Below are positions 35,808-46,162 of a stretch of 64,000 nucleotides of DNA, piece after piece; the first letter of the stretch is position 1, and every line of letters starts with the position of its first letter. The stretch comes from Segatella oris. GTDB taxonomy: Bacteria > Bacteroidota > Bacteroidia > Bacteroidales > Bacteroidaceae. A program made the translations under genes and the position numbers. The stretch spans positions 1,860,001-1,924,000 of the forward strand of contig NZ_LR134384.1 of assembly GCF_900637655.1 (NCBI RefSeq). Direction: 5' to 3'. The notes beneath the pieces were generated by a model. That model did no database searches. It was not told where the DNA came from and saw only the letters and a program-made list of their open reading frames with translations.

Positions 35808-38504
35808 ATGGAACTTGCAAGTAAATATGATCCACAAGCAGTAGAGTCAAAATGGTATGAATACTGGCTCAATAACAAATTGTTCAGCAGCAAACCTGAT
35901 GGGCGCGAGCCCTACACGATAGTTATCCCACCACCAAACGTAACAGGGGTACTTCACATGGGGCACATGCTTAACAATACTATTCAAGATATTCTTGTGC
36001 GTCGTGCCCGCATGGAGGGCAAGAATGCCTGTTGGGTGCCGGGAACCGACCATGCCAGTATTGCCACGGAAGCTAAGGTTGTGGGTAAATTGGCTGAAAA
36101 AGGAATAAAGAAAACCGATCTCAGCCGTGAAGAGTTCCTTGAACATGCCTGGGATTGGACGCATGAACATGGTGGAATTATTCTGAAACAATTGCGCAAA
36201 TTAGGTTGTTCATGCGATTGGGATCGCACAGCATTTACAATGGATGAGACCCGAAGCAAAGGGGTTATCAAGGTGTTCTGCGATCTCTATGAAAAGGGAC
36301 TGATCTATCGTGGCGTGCGTATGGTCAACTGGGATCCCAAAGCACAGACTGCACTTTCTGATGAAGAAGTAATCTATAAGGATGAACATTCCAAACTTTA
36401 CTATCTGAAATACCGCGTAGTAGAAACCGATTGCAAGCAGGTGGAAGAAGGAAATGTGATGCACAAAGACGACAAAGGATACTATGCTGTCGTTGCAACC
36501 ACCCGTCCTGAAACTATTATGGGTGACACTGCAATGTGTATTAATCCTGCTGATGTAAAGAATACATGGCTCAAGGGGAAGCATGTCATCGTTCCACTCG
36601 TTGGTCGTGAAATTCCAGTTATAGAAGATGAATATGTTGATATTCAGTTTGGTACGGGTTGTTTGAAAGTAACTCCTGCACATGATATCAACGACCATGC
36701 ACTGGGTATAAAGCATGGATTGGAAACCATCGATATCTTCAATGATAACGGAACTATCAGCAAAGCAGCCGGTCTCTATGTAGGTCAAGACCGAATGGAC
36801 GTCCGCAAGCAGATAGCCAAGGATTTGGAAGCAGCCGGACTAATGGAAAAGATTGAGGATTATGACAATAAAGTGGGCTTCTCCGAGCGTACCAACGTGC
36901 CTATTGAACCAAAACTTTCTACACAATGGTTCCTCAAAATGCAGCACTTTGCAGACCTTGCACTCGGCCCAGTGATGTCTGACGAGATTGAATTCTATCC
37001 CAAGAAATACAAAAACACCTATCGCCATTGGCTTGAAAACATCAAGGATTGGTGTATTTCACGCCAATTGTGGTGGGGACATCGCATACCCGCTTACTAC
37101 TTTACAAATACAGACGGCAAGCGCGACTTTGTTGTTGCTGCCACCATTGAGGAAGCTTTGGCAAAGGCCAAAACCAAGAACTCAACGCTTACAGTCAATG
37201 ACCTTGAGCAGGAGAGTGACAGCCTTGACACATGGTTCTCTTCATGGTTATGGCCGATTTCTGTTTTTGATGGGGTCAATCATCCCGACAATAAGGAGAT
37301 AAACTACTATTATCCAACCTCTGATCTCGTAACAGCACCCGACATTATTTTCTTCTGGGTGGCACGCATGATTATGGCTGGCTATGAGTATCGCAAGACC
37401 TATCCATTCAAACATGTGTACTTTACGGGCATTGTTCGCGACAAGTTAGGCCGCAAGATGAGCAAGAGTCTCGGCAATTCCCCCGACCCTATCATGCTCA
37501 TAGAGAAGTATGGTGCAGACGGTGTACGCATGGGTATGATGCTCAGTGCACCTGCAGGCAACGACATTCTCTTTGACGAAACGCTCTGCGAGCAAGGTCG
37601 CAATTTCAACAATAAGATTTGGAATGCATTCAGATTGGTAAAGGGTTGGCAGACTGCGGATATCGAACAGCCCACTTGTAACAAGTTGGCAGTAGAATGG
37701 TTTGCTGCAAAACTCAAGGAAGTGAATGCTGAATTGCAGGACCAGTTCAAGCAGTATCGCATCTCTGAAGCTTTGATGACTGTCTATAAACTATTCTGGG
37801 ATGAATTCTCCAGCTGGTATTTGGAGATGGTGAAACCTGCATACATCAATGGCGAGGCACAGCCTATCGACCAAAAGACCTATGATGCAACGATTGGTTT
37901 CTTTGACAATCTGCTCAAGATGCTGCATCCGTTCATGCCTTTCATCACAGAAGAATTATGGCAGCACATAACAGACCGTAAGGAAGGCGAAAGCATTATG
38001 CTGGCAACCTTGCAGATGGATGCTCCTTCAGCAAATGAGATAAAACTCATCAATGATATTGAAATTGTCAAGCAGATTGTAGGCGGTGTGCGCACCGTTC
38101 GCAACCAAAAGAACATTGCTCCCAAGGAACAGCTTGTGCTTCAAGCTATCGGTGAGAACAAGATGACTGATTACAACAGCATCATTCTCAAGATGGCCAA
38201 TCTCAAGAGCATTGATATTGCAACAGAAAAGAGCAACGATGCAAGCAGTTTCATGGTCGGAACTGATGAATATGCAGTGCCATTGGGTGATCTCATTGAC
38301 ATTGCTGCCGAAATTGAAAAAGCAGAAAAAGAACTACAACATTTAGAGGGTTTCCTCATGGGCATCCGCAAGAAACTCGGCAACGAAAACTTCGTGGCAC
38401 ACGCTCCCGAAGCTGTTGTAGCCCGTGAACGCAAGAAGGAAAGCGACTCTGTGGAAAAGATTGCTGCCTTGAAGCAGACTATCGAAGAGTTGAAGAAAAA
38501 ATAA
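35808..38504 (+). CDS. valS: Valyl-tRNA synthetase
   Basis: 898-residue class I synthetase. The HIGH motif is in [19 protein letters not shown] and the KMSKS motif in [17 protein letters not shown]. The CP1 editing domain that hydrolyses Thr-tRNA-Val lies between (about 180-350, [20 protein letters not shown]). An anticodon-binding helical domain and a C-terminal coiled coil (about 830-898, [19 protein letters not shown]) complete the usual ValS layout. Length is normal. It is a single-gene unit with a hairpin after the stop. Confidence 0.97.
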   Translation: MELASKYDPQAVESKWYEYWLNNKLFSSKPDGREPYTIVIPPPNVTGVLHMGHMLNNTIQDILVRRARMEGKNACWVPGTDHASIATEAKVVGKLAEKGIKKTDLSREEFLEHAWDWTHEHGGIILKQLRKLGCSCDWDRTAFTMDETRSKGVIKVFCDLYEKGLIYRGVRMVNWDPKAQTALSDEEVIYKDEHSKLYYLKYRVVETDCKQVEEGNVMHKDDKGYYAVVATTRPETIMGDTAMCINPADVKNTWLKGKHVIVPLVGREIPVIEDEYVDIQFGTGCLKVTPAHDINDHALGIKHGLETIDIFNDNGTISKAAGLYVGQDRMDVRKQIAKDLEAAGLMEKIEDYDNKVGFSERTNVPIEPKLSTQWFLKMQHFADLALGPVMSDEIEFYPKKYKNTYRHWLENIKDWCISRQLWWGHRIPAYYFTNTDGKRDFVVAATIEEALAKAKTKNSTLTVNDLEQESDSLDTWFSSWLWPISVFDGVNHPDNKEINYYYPTSDLVTAPDIIFFWVARMIMAGYEYRKTYPFKHVYFTGIVRDKLGRKMSKSLGNSPDPIMLIEKYGADGVRMGMMLSAPAGNDILFDETLCEQGRNFNNKIWNAFRLVKGWQTADIEQPTCNKLAVEWFAAKLKEVNAELQDQFKQYRISEALMTVYKLFWDEFSSWYLEMVKPAYINGEAQPIDQKTYDATIGFFDNLLKMLHPFMPFITEELWQHITDRKEGESIMLATLQMDAPSANEIKLINDIEIVKQIVGGVRTVRNQKNIAPKEQLVLQAIGENKMTDYNSIILKMANLKSIDIATEKSNDASSFMVGTDEYAVPLGDLIDIAAEIEKAEKELQHLEGFLMGIRKKLGNENFVAHAPEAVVARERKKESDSVEKIAALKQTIEELKKK

Positions 38505-38516
38505 AAGAAGGCATAA

Positions 38517-38557
38517 CCTCACTTTGTATATAGCTTACAAGCTATGACAAAGTGAGG
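38517..38557 (+). terminator. Hairpin after valS
   Basis: CCTCACTTTGT / ACAAAGTGAGG perfect 11-bp stem with an inner AGCT/AGCT pairing. The T-tract after it is weak (TCGGCTTT), so it may slow or stabilise the 3' end more than terminate strongly. Confidence 0.6.
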
Positions 38558-38601
38558 TCGGCTTTATCAACACGCAACACTAAACAAGAATACGCAAGCT
38601 T

Positions 38602-39813
38602 ATGATGAGGAAATATTGTTCAGGATTAATCATTATGATATTGGCATTGGCATTATCCTCATGCCATGATGACATTCCGATTTATGATTCGTATGAAACA
38701 ACCACGCAAACGCTGTTCGTGTATATGCCGTGGACGGGGTCAACAATTTCTTCAGCAGGCAATTTGAATTATTACTTTGATAAAAATATTGCAGGTATGA
38801 AGGCATATATTGATAATTCAAAGGGCATCAAAGGTACTGATATCATTGTTTTCAAAGCTAACAGTCAGAGCCAAAGTGTTATTTTCCGCATGAAATATAA
38901 CATAACACAGCAACGCTGCGAATTCGATACTCTCAGAACAAATGCCGGTTTTGTGTCAGTATCTGAAGCTAACTTGGAAAGCCTCCTGAACCTTGTCACT
39001 TCATACAGCACTACAGGAAAGTACAGTCTGCTGATTGGTTGTCATGGAAGCGGTTGGACTCCACGAGGCAGTGACAATACCATGCCGCGTGCTTCAAGCC
39101 GCGCTTTCGGCGGTACAGAGCAGGCTACACAATACAATATCAGCGACCTTCGGGATGCCATTGCACAATCTCAGATGAAAAAGGTGAGATTTATATGTTT
39201 TGACGACTGCTATATGGCCAACGTAGAGACCGCTTATGCCTTGAAAGATGTTACCGATTATCTTGTAGGCTCAACAAGCGAAGTGCTGGCAGACGGCATC
39301 CCATACAGTGAGGTTTTTGGCCACATCATAGGGCAACCCGACTACGGGAAATGGATTGACGGCTTCTATCAGCATTATTCAAGCCCCCCCCTGCCCTATG
39401 GTTCACTCTCTGCCATACGCTGTGGAAAATATATTGAAGACATGGCTACTGTCATGAAAGCGATTAATCAGACTTATACATTCAACACGAGTAATCTGAA
39501 CAACGTGCAGTTTCTCGACGGATACGACAATCACGTCTTTTTCGACCTAAGTTCTTATATCGACGAACTCGGCGTTCTGCCGCCACTTCGTGCAAACTTT
39601 GATCAGGCATTAAAAGATTTGGTTCCTCACAAGGCATGCACCCCTTATCTATATACGATATATACAAACCCTTATCGTCCGGGGGATGCCCAATATTCTG
39701 CAAACACGTATAAGGTCAGTAAGTTCTGCGGCATTACGATTAGTGACCCGACAAGAAACTCTACTGTTTACTACACCAAACAGCAAACGGATTGGTGGAA
39801 AGCCACGCATTGA
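38602..39813 (+). CDS. Clostripain-like (C11) cysteine peptidase, lipoprotein
   Basis: 403 residues with a type II signal peptide (IIMILALALSSC; lipidated Cys at about 21), so it is predicted on the periplasmic or outer surface. The C11 caspase-like dyad is visible: His in SLLIGCHGSGWTP and Cys in FICFDDCYMANVETAYALKD. C11 enzymes cut after Arg or Lys. No neighbouring substrate or secretion gene is evident. The end is followed immediately by array 4 of the 41-bp repeats. Confidence 0.88.
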   Translation: MMRKYCSGLIIMILALALSSCHDDIPIYDSYETTTQTLFVYMPWTGSTISSAGNLNYYFDKNIAGMKAYIDNSKGIKGTDIIVFKANSQSQSVIFRMKYNITQQRCEFDTLRTNAGFVSVSEANLESLLNLVTSYSTTGKYSLLIGCHGSGWTPRGSDNTMPRASSRAFGGTEQATQYNISDLRDAIAQSQMKKVRFICFDDCYMANVETAYALKDVTDYLVGSTSEVLADGIPYSEVFGHIIGQPDYGKWIDGFYQHYSSPPLPYGSLSAIRCGKYIEDMATVMKAINQTYTFNTSNLNNVQFLDGYDNHVFFDLSSYIDELGVLPPLRANFDQALKDLVPHKACTPYLYTIYTNPYRPGDAQYSANTYKVSKFCGITISDPTRNSTVYYTKQQTDWWKATH

Positions 39814-39817
39814 AATG

Positions 39818-40500
39818 CTCGTCTGAGGGCTCGGATGAATGAAAAATGGGAAAAATCGCTCATCCAAGGGCTTGGATGAATGAAAAACGAAAAAAATTAC
39901 CCGTCCAAGGGGTTGGATGAATGAAAAATAGAAAAAATCGCTCGTCCAAGGGGTTGGAAAAGCTCCCAACAATATTTTTTGTTCTTCCAAGGGTTGGGAA
40001 ATGCAGCCTTTGAGATTTTTTATTCTTCCCAAGTTTGGGAAAGCATTTTTTCGACGTTTTTCGATCTTCCCAATATTGGGACAGCCATTTTCTTCCGCTT
40101 TTTGTTCTTCCCAAGCTTGGGAAATCCGATTTTCCACATTTTCTCGTCTTCCCAATTTTGGGAAAGTATCTTCCGCTGATTTTTGGTTTTCCCTCACGAG
40201 GGAAATCCGTTTTTTGCTGTTTTCTTGTTTTCCCCCGTGAGGGAAAGCCGGTTTTCGCTAATTTCTTGTTTTCCCCCATGAGGGAAAGTTAATTTTCACT
40301 GTTTTCTTCTTTTCCCTCGTGAAGGAAAGACGTTTTTCGCTGTTTCCCTGTTCATCGTACCCCCTACGAAGCGTGATTTTTCGTGTTTTTTCGCTCATCG
40401 TAGGGGTACGAAGCCTTGTTTTCTGCGTTTCTCATCAATCGTACCTCTACGAAAGCCTCTTTCTTCTGTTTTTCGTTGATTGTACCCCATATCTAAACAA
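39818..40500. repeat. 41-bp palindrome array 4, main part (about 17 units, polarity switch)
   Basis: Core centres at 39828.5, 39869.5, 39910.5, 39951.5, ~39992, 40033.5, 40074.5, 40115.5, 40156.5, 40196.5, 40237.5, 40278.5, 40319.5, ~40362, 40404.5, 40445.5 and ~40486. Cores include CCAAGGGCTTGG, CCAAGGGGTTGG, CCCAAGTTTGGG, CCCAATATTGGG, CCCAAGCTTGGG, CCCAATTTTGGG, CCCTCACGAGGG and CGTAGGGGTACG. The first three full spacers are A-rich on the + strand; from about 39970 onward they are T-rich, yet the 41-bp phase is kept across the switch. The array lies between two convergent genes. Confidence 0.9.
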
Positions 40501-40640
40501 GTTTCCCGAAAATCGACAATTTACTCCCGTATCTGGACAGAATTTCCTGAAAATTGATGATTTACTCCTACATATAGACAGATTTTCCCGAAAAATGATG
40601 ATTTACTCCCGTATCCGAGCTGTTTTTCATGAAAACGTGA
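40486..40640 (+). repeat. 41-bp array 4, second subfamily (about 4 units)
   Basis: TTACTCCCGTATCTGGACAG-type segments start at 40521, 40562 and 40603, with a fused unit before them (TGTACCCCATATCTAAACAA). Sequence and period match the tail of array 1 at 11698-11885. Confidence 0.85.
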
Positions 40641-40644
40641 AGAA

Positions 40645-42231
40645 CTACAGGCCTTCCACATAGAGAGCAGCCATTTCTGCACACCGTTCTCCGTCAATTC
40701 CCGCCGACACAATACCGCCCGCATAGCCCGCACCCTCACCGCAAGGAAACAGCCCCTGCAAGCGCACGTGCTGCAATGTGGCTCTGTCGCGGATTATCCT
40801 TACGGGGCTTGACGTTCTTGTTTCGGCTGCAATCATCACCGCCTCGTTCGTCAGAAAACCGTGGGCATTCTTTCCAAAGACCTTGAATGCCGCCTGCAAT
40901 CGCTTGCTTACAAAGGCAGGGAACCAGAAATGAAGCGGACTGCTGATAAGCCCGGGGGCGTATGAACTCTTGGGAAGGTCGTAACTCAGACGGCCACTGA
41001 CAAAGTCTGCCATTCGTTGTGCAGGCGCAGTCTGCTTCATATTCCCCTGCTGCCAACACGTTTTCTCCAATTCTTCTTGAAAACGCATCACGCTCAAAGC
41101 ATCCTCTTTATCTTCACCAACGATCTTCATGCAATCCTCCGGATGCATCTCTACAACCATACCACTGTTACTCCATGCCGTTCCACGATTGCTCGGACTC
41201 ATGCCATTGACAACAATCTGCTCTCTATCTGTAGCTGCAGGAATGACAAAACCACCTGGGCACATGCAAAAACTATACACCCCACGACCATCAACTTGCG
41301 TCACAAAGGAATATTCTGCAGCCGGAAGATACTTTCCCCGGCCATTCTTATTATGATATTGTATCTGATCTATCAATTCACTCGGGTGTTCCAAACGTAC
41401 ACCAACAGCTATTCCCTTAGCCTCTATCTCAACCTTTGCTTCATTAAGATAGCGATAAACATCACGTGCGCTATGGCCAGTGGCAAGAATAACAGGACCA
41501 CGAAACTCCAACTGACATTGTTTCTGCAAATCAATAGCCTCAACACCTACTACCCTATTCTCAACCATAAGTAATCGAGTCATCTTTGTCAAGAAATGAA
41601 CCTCACCACCACTCTTGAGAATAGTATTGCGCATATTCTCTATCACACGAGGCAGTTTGTCAGTGCCAATATGCGGGTGAGCATCAGCCAATATCGACGC
41701 AGAAGCCCCATGCTGACAAAACACATTGAGAATCTTTTCCACGCTGCCACGCTTCTTGCTCCGTGTATAAAGTTTACCGTCACTATAAGCACCTGCACCT
41801 CCTTCGCCAAAACTATAATTGCTTTGTTCGTCAACTTTCTGCGTTTTCGTAATCAGAGCCAAATCTTTCTTGCGCTCACGTACGTTCTTGCCACGCTCCA
41901 AAACTATCGGACGCAGACCTTTTTCTATCAAACGAAGTGCAGCAAAGAGTCCGCCTGGCCCCTCACCAACGACAATAACAGGCTTGCCTCTTTCCACATT
42001 TGGGTAGTCCGTACGTACGAATTCCTCTTCTTGTGGAAACTCATTGATGTATGCACGCACTTTCAAGTTGACAAAAATTTGTCGTTGACGCGCATCTATA
42101 CTACGCTTCAACACCCGCACTTGATAGAGTGTGCGAACGTCAAGACCTTTCTCCTCAGCTATATATTGCTTGATATTCTCTTCTGTGTAGGCCACCTGGG
42201 GCAATACACGAATTTGATATTCTTGTGTCAT
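40645..42231 (-). CDS. FAD-dependent oxidoreductase (NAD(FAD)-utilising dehydrogenase family)
   Basis: 528 residues from the ATG at 42231; the longer frame to 42276 starts upstream of the probable promoter. After an N-terminal domain of about 85 residues comes the Rossmann FAD-binding motif VVGEGPGGLFAALRLIEKGL, with the following VLERG, then a FAD-linked segment GAYSDGKLYTRSKKRG and the C-terminal GLFPCGEGAGYAGGIVSAGI with DGERCAEMAA. This is a widely conserved uncharacterised family sometimes annotated as an FAD-dependent dehydrogenase; the substrate is not known. It is a single-gene unit convergent with the C11 peptidase. Confidence 0.87.
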   Translation of the reverse strand: MTQEYQIRVLPQVAYTEENIKQYIAEEKGLDVRTLYQVRVLKRSIDARQRQIFVNLKVRAYINEFPQEEEFVRTDYPNVERGKPVIVVGEGPGGLFAALRLIEKGLRPIVLERGKNVRERKKDLALITKTQKVDEQSNYSFGEGGAGAYSDGKLYTRSKKRGSVEKILNVFCQHGASASILADAHPHIGTDKLPRVIENMRNTILKSGGEVHFLTKMTRLLMVENRVVGVEAIDLQKQCQLEFRGPVILATGHSARDVYRYLNEAKVEIEAKGIAVGVRLEHPSELIDQIQYHNKNGRGKYLPAAEYSFVTQVDGRGVYSFCMCPGGFVIPAATDREQIVVNGMSPSNRGTAWSNSGMVVEMHPEDCMKIVGEDKEDALSVMRFQEELEKTCWQQGNMKQTAPAQRMADFVSGRLSYDLPKSSYAPGLISSPLHFWFPAFVSKRLQAAFKVFGKNAHGFLTNEAVMIAAETRTSSPVRIIRDRATLQHVRLQGLFPCGEGAGYAGGIVSAGIDGERCAEMAALYVEGL

Positions 42232-42236
42232 ATTTG

Positions 42237-42244
42237 CAAAGTTA
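42237..42244 (-). promoter_or_regulatory. -7 box 5 nt before the FAD oxidoreductase ATG
   Basis: Minus strand TAACTTTG; a correctly spaced -33 TTTG is not seen (nearest gap 14 nt). If used, the transcript would start at or near the ATG. Confidence 0.4.
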
Positions 42245-42284
42245 CCCAAATTTGATGACAAATAGAAAAATATCATTCATTTTG

Positions 42285-42315
42285 TTGGTCACAATAATAA
42301 ATCTTTGTATTTTTG
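42285..42315 (+). promoter_or_regulatory. Promoter of the threonine operon
   Basis: TTGG at 42285-42288, 19-nt gap, TATTTTTG at 42308-42315. This leaves a leader of about 165 nt before thrA. The leader holds a small hairpin (GCCACT/AGTGGT, about 42445-42463) but no Thr- or Ile-rich leader peptide and no obvious terminator, so attenuation is not demonstrated. Confidence 0.5.
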
Positions 42316-42487
42316 CGCTTAGATTTGATTAAACTGTAAGTTTCATACTGCATTTTGTTATCATTTCCCACTTTTGTATGGTCGGTAAAAGAGAACGAAA
42401 TATGTAAGAAAGCTATCCGTTTAACACATCTACAGCAAGAAAAGCCACTATTGTTGAGTGGTTGCACAAACCCAAAACTGTTATAAA

Positions 42488-44923
42488 ATGAAAGTATTGA
42501 AATTTGGCGGGACATCTGTTGGTTCCGTAAAAAGCATTCTCAGCTTAAAGAAAATCGTAGAGAACGAGGCAAAGAGTGAAGACATTATCGTTGTTGTCAG
42601 TGCCCTTGGAGGTATTACCGACAAACTCATTACCACCGCACAATTAGCCCTTAGGCATGATGGAAAATGGAAAGAAGAATTCAACATCATGGTCGATCGT
42701 CATCACAAGATGATAGACACCATCATTACCGATACCAAGAAACGTGTTATTTTATTTAATAAAGTAGATGCTCTTTTTGAACAATTGAAGAGCATTTACT
42801 TTGGCGTTTACCTCATTCATGACCTCAGTGAAAAGACCGAGAATGCTATTGTGAGCTATGGAGAACAACTTTCAAGTGTCATTGTTGCTACGCTAATCAG
42901 AGGAGCAAAATGGTATGAAAGCCGTGATTTCATCAAAACAGAACGGAAAAATAATAAGAATACGCTTGACAGTGAACTAACCAATAAGCTTGTACGAGAT
43001 ACTTTCAGCGATCTTCCACACATATCACTTGTGCCCGGTTTCATCAGTCGAGATCGAGATACTGACGAAACAACGAACCTCGGGCGTGGCGGGAGCGACT
43101 ACACAGCAGCCATCCTTGCAGCAGCCCTCAATGCAAGTGCATTGGAAATATGGACTGATGTAGACGGTTTTATGACAGCAGATCCCCGTGTTATCAAGTC
43201 TGCTTATACCATCAATGAGCTGAGTTACATTGAAGCCATGGAGCTTTGTAACTTCGGTGCAAAGGTCATTTATCCTCCGACGATCTATCCAGTATGCGTA
43301 AAAAACATACCTATCAAGGTTAAGAATACCTTTAACCCGAATTATCCCGGCACTACCATTAAAAATAAAATTGATGATGACAACAAACTCATCAAGGGTA
43401 TCAGTTCCATAAACGGCACAGCACTCATCACGGTTACAGGCTTGTCTATGGTTGGAGTTATCGGAGTAAACCGACGCATTTTCACGGCACTTGCCGATGA
43501 AGGTATCAGTGTATTCATGGTTTCTCAAGCCTCTTCAGAGAATTCTACAAGTATCGGTGTCAAGGAAGAAGATGCCGATGAAGCTGTCAAAGTGCTGAAT
43601 AAAGAGTTTTCTGCAGAGATAGAAGACGGTGCCATGTTTCCTATGCATGCCAAGAAAGGATTGGCAACAGTCGCCATTGTTGGTGACAACATGAAACATG
43701 CCGCGGGTATATCGGGAAAGCTTTTCGGCACATTAGGCCGAAGCGGTATAAGCGTTATCGCCTGTGCCCAGGGTGCCAGTGAGACGAATATTTCCTTTGT
43801 TGTCAAGAGTGAATATCTTCGGAAGTCTCTTAATGTGCTCCACGATTCTTTCTTCCTCTCTGAATATAAAGTGCTCAATCTATTCATCTGTGGAATTGGA
43901 ACTGTAGGAAGTAAACTGATAGAACAAATCCGTAAACAATATAATGAACTTAAGGAACGCAATCAGTTGAAGCTGAATGTCGTGGGAATAGCAAGTTCTA
44001 AGAATGCAATTTTCAACCGAGACGGACTTAATCTGTCCAACTACCGCGAGACCTTGAAAAGTTCTGAGCCGAGTTCTCCAGAGAAGTTACGCGATCACAT
44101 TGTGGAGATGAACATTTTCAACAGTGTCTTTGTTGATTGTACAGCAAGCAAGGAGATAGCTTCACTCTATCAAAATTTCCTCGAACATAATATTAGTGTC
44201 ATTGCAGCTAATAAACTTGCAGCCAGCGGAGAGTATGACAAATATGCACAACTCAAGAAAACTGCCCTCCGCCGTGGTGTCAAATTCAGATTTGAAACCA
44301 ATGTCGGGGCTGGTCTTCCAATTATTGGAACCATCAACGACCTACGCAATTCGGGGGATAAAATACTGAAAATTGAAGCGGTGTTAAGCGGTACACTTAA
44401 CTTTATTTTTAATGAAATCAGTGCCACAGTTCCTTTCTCTGAAACTGTCAGAAGAGCCAAAGAGCAGGGCTATAGCGAGCCAGATCCGCGCATAGATCTT
44501 AGTGGAACAGATGTTGTCCGCAAGCTCGTTATCTTGGCACGCGAGGCTGGATATCGAGTAGAACAAGCTGATGTAGAGAAGCATCTATTCGTTCCGCAGA
44601 AATATTTTGAGGGAAGTGTTGAAGAATTCTGGAAGCGTTTGCCCGACTTGGACACTGATTTTGAAAATAAACGAAAGGCTTTGGAGAAAGAAGATAAGCG
44701 TTGGCGTTTTGTAGCAACACTTGATGGAAACCACACAAGCGTAGAACTTAAGGCCATTGATCGAAATCATCCGTTCTATAATCTCGAAGGAAGCAACAAC
44801 ATTGTATTGCTTACCACCGAGCGCTACAAGGAGTATCCAATGTTAATACAAGGCTATGGAGCCGGTGCAAGCGTAACTGCAGCCGGTGTATTTGCCAACA
44901 TCATGTCTATTGCAAACATTTAA
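42488..44923 (+). CDS. thrA: Bifunctional aspartokinase / homoserine dehydrogenase
   Basis: 811 residues from ATG 42488, whose product starts MKVLKFGGTSVGSVKSI; the frame extends upstream to 42458 but lacks support. Residues 1-290 are aspartokinase (KFGGTSVG, SDYTAAILAAALNASALEIW with the following TDVDGF). About 305-455 holds two ACT domains for amino-acid feedback (GVIGVNRRIFTALADEGISV). About 460-811 is homoserine dehydrogenase (LFICGIGTVGSKLIEQI NAD(P) site; NKLAASGEYDKYAQL). It catalyses the first and third steps from aspartate to threonine. The next two genes complete the threonine branch. Confidence 0.96.
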   Translation: MKVLKFGGTSVGSVKSILSLKKIVENEAKSEDIIVVVSALGGITDKLITTAQLALRHDGKWKEEFNIMVDRHHKMIDTIITDTKKRVILFNKVDALFEQLKSIYFGVYLIHDLSEKTENAIVSYGEQLSSVIVATLIRGAKWYESRDFIKTERKNNKNTLDSELTNKLVRDTFSDLPHISLVPGFISRDRDTDETTNLGRGGSDYTAAILAAALNASALEIWTDVDGFMTADPRVIKSAYTINELSYIEAMELCNFGAKVIYPPTIYPVCVKNIPIKVKNTFNPNYPGTTIKNKIDDDNKLIKGISSINGTALITVTGLSMVGVIGVNRRIFTALADEGISVFMVSQASSENSTSIGVKEEDADEAVKVLNKEFSAEIEDGAMFPMHAKKGLATVAIVGDNMKHAAGISGKLFGTLGRSGISVIACAQGASETNISFVVKSEYLRKSLNVLHDSFFLSEYKVLNLFICGIGTVGSKLIEQIRKQYNELKERNQLKLNVVGIASSKNAIFNRDGLNLSNYRETLKSSEPSSPEKLRDHIVEMNIFNSVFVDCTASKEIASLYQNFLEHNISVIAANKLAASGEYDKYAQLKKTALRRGVKFRFETNVGAGLPIIGTINDLRNSGDKILKIEAVLSGTLNFIFNEISATVPFSETVRRAKEQGYSEPDPRIDLSGTDVVRKLVILAREAGYRVEQADVEKHLFVPQKYFEGSVEEFWKRLPDLDTDFENKRKALEKEDKRWRFVATLDGNHTSVELKAIDRNHPFYNLEGSNNIVLLTTERYKEYPMLIQGYGAGASVTAAGVFANIMSIANI

Positions 44924-44929
44924 TTCCGT

Positions 44930-46159
44930 ATGAAACATATCATCATCTTAGGAGATGGCATGGCCGACCATGCCATTGACCGATTGGGAGGAAAGACACC
45001 TCTCCAATACGCAGATACACCATACATGAACTTCCTGGCCAAGCAAGGAAAGACAGGAATGCTCAACACTATACCTGATGGATTTCTCCCCGGTTCTGAA
45101 GTTGCCAACACTGCAATCCTGGGTTACGACCTCAATAAGGTCTATGAAGGACGCGGCCCATTAGAAGCTGCCTCCATTGGATATGAGATGCAACCCAATG
45201 ATATGGCAATACGATGCAACATCATCGAACTGGCAAACGGACGTATCAAGAACCATCACGGAGGGCATCTGACTACAGAAGAAGGCGATCTACTTATTAA
45301 GTTCTTAGACAAGGAGCTTGGTAATGACCAAGTGAAGTTCATCACCGGCATTCAATATCGCCATTTACTTGTCATCAAGAATGGCAATAAACACATCACT
45401 TGTGCCCCACCACACGATCATCCTAACGAGGAATGGAAACCGCTTCTCGTTAAACCTGAAGAGGGATATACCGAATACAATAGCGACAGAATGACTCCAC
45501 AGGCTACGGCCGACCTGCTTAATGATCTCATCATCAAGAGCCAATCACTGCTTGCAAACCACCCTTTTAACCGGCAACGCACAGAGAAAGCCAACAGCAT
45601 CTGGCCTTGGAGCGGAGGTTATCGCCCGTCTATGTCGACGCTGATGCAACGCTATCCGGAGATCAAAAGCGGAAGTGTCATTTCGGCAGTCGACCTCATT
45701 CGCGGTATCGGTCACTATGCCGGACTTGATATTATCAAGGTTCCCGGTGCAACCGGACTGGCTAATACCAACTATGAAGGAAAGGCATCAGCAGCTATTG
45801 AGGCGCTGAAGAAACAAGATTTCGTGTTTCTACATATAGAAGCAAGTGATGAAGCTGGGCATGACGGAGACCTTGATTTGAAACTCCAGACTATCCGCAA
45901 TCTTGACGCCCGCATCGTTAAACCCGTCTATGAAGCCGTAAGTGAGTGGGAAGAACCTGTATGTATCGCCCTACTTCCCGATCACCCAACGCCTGTAGAG
46001 ATACGCACTCACGTCAAAGAACCCGTTCCTTTTGCCATCTGGCACAGAGATATCCAACCCGACAAGGTAACAACCTACGATGAAAAGAGTTGCACTCATG
46101 GAGAATATGGACTGCTCTCACTGCAACAGTTTATGGAAACTTTCATGAAAATCAAATAA
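44930..46159 (+). CDS. ApgM-type phosphotransferase, probable homoserine kinase
   Basis: 409-residue member of the cofactor-independent phosphoglycerate mutase (archaeal ApgM) branch of the alkaline phosphatase superfamily. Metal-site motifs: IILGDGMADHAIDRLGGKTP at the N-terminus, SEVANTAILGYDLNKVYEGR, HIEASDEAGHDGDLDLK, LLPDHPTPVEI and CTHGEYGLL. Lying 6 nt after thrA and 3 nt before thrC, with no GHMP-type thrB in the window, it most likely supplies homoserine kinase activity, as has been proposed and shown for such proteins in Bacteroidota. Phosphoglycerate mutase activity is the alternative but does not fit the operon. Confidence 0.85.
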   Translation: MKHIIILGDGMADHAIDRLGGKTPLQYADTPYMNFLAKQGKTGMLNTIPDGFLPGSEVANTAILGYDLNKVYEGRGPLEAASIGYEMQPNDMAIRCNIIELANGRIKNHHGGHLTTEEGDLLIKFLDKELGNDQVKFITGIQYRHLLVIKNGNKHITCAPPHDHPNEEWKPLLVKPEEGYTEYNSDRMTPQATADLLNDLIIKSQSLLANHPFNRQRTEKANSIWPWSGGYRPSMSTLMQRYPEIKSGSVISAVDLIRGIGHYAGLDIIKVPGATGLANTNYEGKASAAIEALKKQDFVFLHIEASDEAGHDGDLDLKLQTIRNLDARIVKPVYEAVSEWEEPVCIALLPDHPTPVEIRTHVKEPVPFAIWHRDIQPDKVTTYDEKSCTHGEYGLLSLQQFMETFMKIK

Positions 46160-46162
46160 ACA

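Noticed and set aside
39649..40279. Minus-strand frames of 139 and 182 codons and + strand frames in array 4
   Set aside because: Low-complexity repeat translation, overlapping the end of the C11 peptidase gene.
42316..42487. Threonine attenuator in the thrA leader
   Set aside because: A leader of about 165 nt exists, but the only short peptide (ATG at 42378, nine codons) has no Thr or Ile run, and there is no terminator/antiterminator pair.
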